Source of the DNA: Ostrinia nubilalis
Lineage: Eukaryota > Arthropoda > Insecta > Lepidoptera > Crambidae
Assembly: GCF_963855985.1 (NCBI RefSeq)
Contig: NC_087096.1
Coordinates: 248,001-312,000, forward strand
Direction: 5' to 3'
Length of the DNA: 64,000 bases
Shown one piece after another: positions 63,170 through 64,000 of this stretch. The stretch's first letter is position 1, and each line of letters opens with the position of its first letter. Under the pieces are notes generated by a model. That model was not told the DNA's origin and searched no databases. It saw nothing but the letters and a program-made list of their open reading frames with translations. A program made the position numbers and the translations under genes.

Positions 63170-63670
63170 AGCCTGGCCACACCAGCGCCAGGCCCAACAT
63201 CAGCCTGACCACACCAGCCTGGCCACACTAGCGCCAGGCCCACCATCAGCCTGACCACACCAGCCTGGCCACACCAGCGCCAGGCCCACCATCAGCCTGA
63301 CCACACCAGCCTGGCCACACCAGCGCCAGGCCCACCATCAGCCGGACCATAACAGCCTGGCCACACCAGCGCCAGGCCCACCATCAGCCTGACCATACCA
63401 GCCTGACCACACCAGCGCCAGGCCCACCATCAGCCTGACCACACCAGCTTGGCCACACCAGCGCCAGGCCCACCATCAGCCTGATCACACCAGCCTGGCC
63501 ACACCAGCGCCAGGCCCACCATCAGCCTGACCACACCAGCGCCAGGCCCACCATCAGCCTAGGCAACACCAATGCCAGGCCACATCAGCAGCCTTGGCCA
63601 CACCAGTGCCAGGCCTCACCAGCGCCAGGCCCGCGAGCATCCTGGCATCACCAGGAGCCAGGCCCGCGAG
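63170..63670. repeat. Minisatellite (CCAGCGCCAGGCCCACCATC family)
   Basis: About ten imperfect units of roughly 45 bp built from CAGCCTGGCCACACCAGCGC and CAGGCCCACCATCAGCCTGA, decaying at the right end. The unit composition contrasts with the AT-rich flanks. Confidence 0.85.
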
Positions 63671-63671
63671 C

Positions 63672-64000
63672 TGCCTGGTCAATCAACCAGCCAGATGCAC
63701 ACCAAGTGGACTGCCAACCAGAGGTCCACCACCTGGGTCATCAACCACTTATGGAGTCACCGGTCTACGGTCATCGGGCAGCAGGGCAACCACGTGCAGC
63801 ATCCTCCGCGCCTTCTTCTTCTGCGAGGTGCCAATATGTACGAGCACGATCGTACATCCTGCTGCACCGTCAGCATCGACCGCCGGGCGACCCATGAACC
63901 CTCAGCGTGCGCCGTCGGCACTCTACACCGACGGCACACTAGCAAATACTTATAAATGTGTACAATCAATAAATTATGTATATATACCAATAGCATTATA
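63672..64000 (+). other. Unidentified sequence after the minisatellite, with AATAAA
   Basis: A short frame continues from the minisatellite to a stop at 63955, and AATAAA occurs near 63968. The protein (QSTSQMHTKWTANQRSTTW) is not recognised. It may be the end of a mobile element or of a transcript running past the window. Confidence 0.25.

Overview
The window is nuclear DNA of an insect, most likely a moth or butterfly (Lepidoptera). Genes have many short exons with GT-AG introns. Introns are AT-rich and packed with palindromic MITEs, SINEs and LINE 3' ends. The tail motif GGACGTCCACTGCTG, which I recall as common in lepidopteran repeats, recurs at least six times. No bacterial features are present.

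Three protein genes can be read end to end by joining exons in phase. (1) raptor, the mTORC1 scaffold, fills 419-48833 on the minus strand. Twenty-eight exons sum to 3942 nt (1313 aa): caspase-like RNC domain, HEAT repeats, linker and C-terminal WD40 propeller. (2) Vps41, the HOPS subunit, lies just upstream on the same strand (50145-52894, two exons, 851 aa). (3) A family-A DNA polymerase of the nu (POLN) type runs on the plus strand (53218-61552, 15 exons, 991 aa). It starts 323 bp from the Vps41 start codon, so the two probably share a promoter.

The most unusual feature is in raptor. At eight exons (7, 8, 9, 12, 19, 20, 24, 25) the 3' part of the exon, its splice donor and roughly the first 17-52 nt of intron have been tandemly duplicated downstream, never with the acceptor. 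Copy number runs from one partial copy (exons 8 and 9) through 3-5 (25, 20), 7-8 (7, 24) and 13 (12) to about 60 (19). The proximal donor still closes a normal exon, so the predicted protein is unaffected, but the introns carry arrays of near-identical 5' splice sites. Only the exon-12 array (150-bp unit) is in frame and free of stops.

The rest of the raptor introns is mobile DNA. There is a BEL/Pao LTR retrotransposon (1949-8000, 5-bp TSD, near-identical LTRs, gutted pol). There are 5'-truncated LINEs at 32459-35480 and 45868-46950. A SINE is split by a TA-flanked MITE, and a 1104-bp foldback sits inside another MITE. A 4.17-kb hAT-like element with an 8-bp TSD contains further palindromic elements. 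A minisatellite fills 63.17-63.65 kb, beyond POLN.
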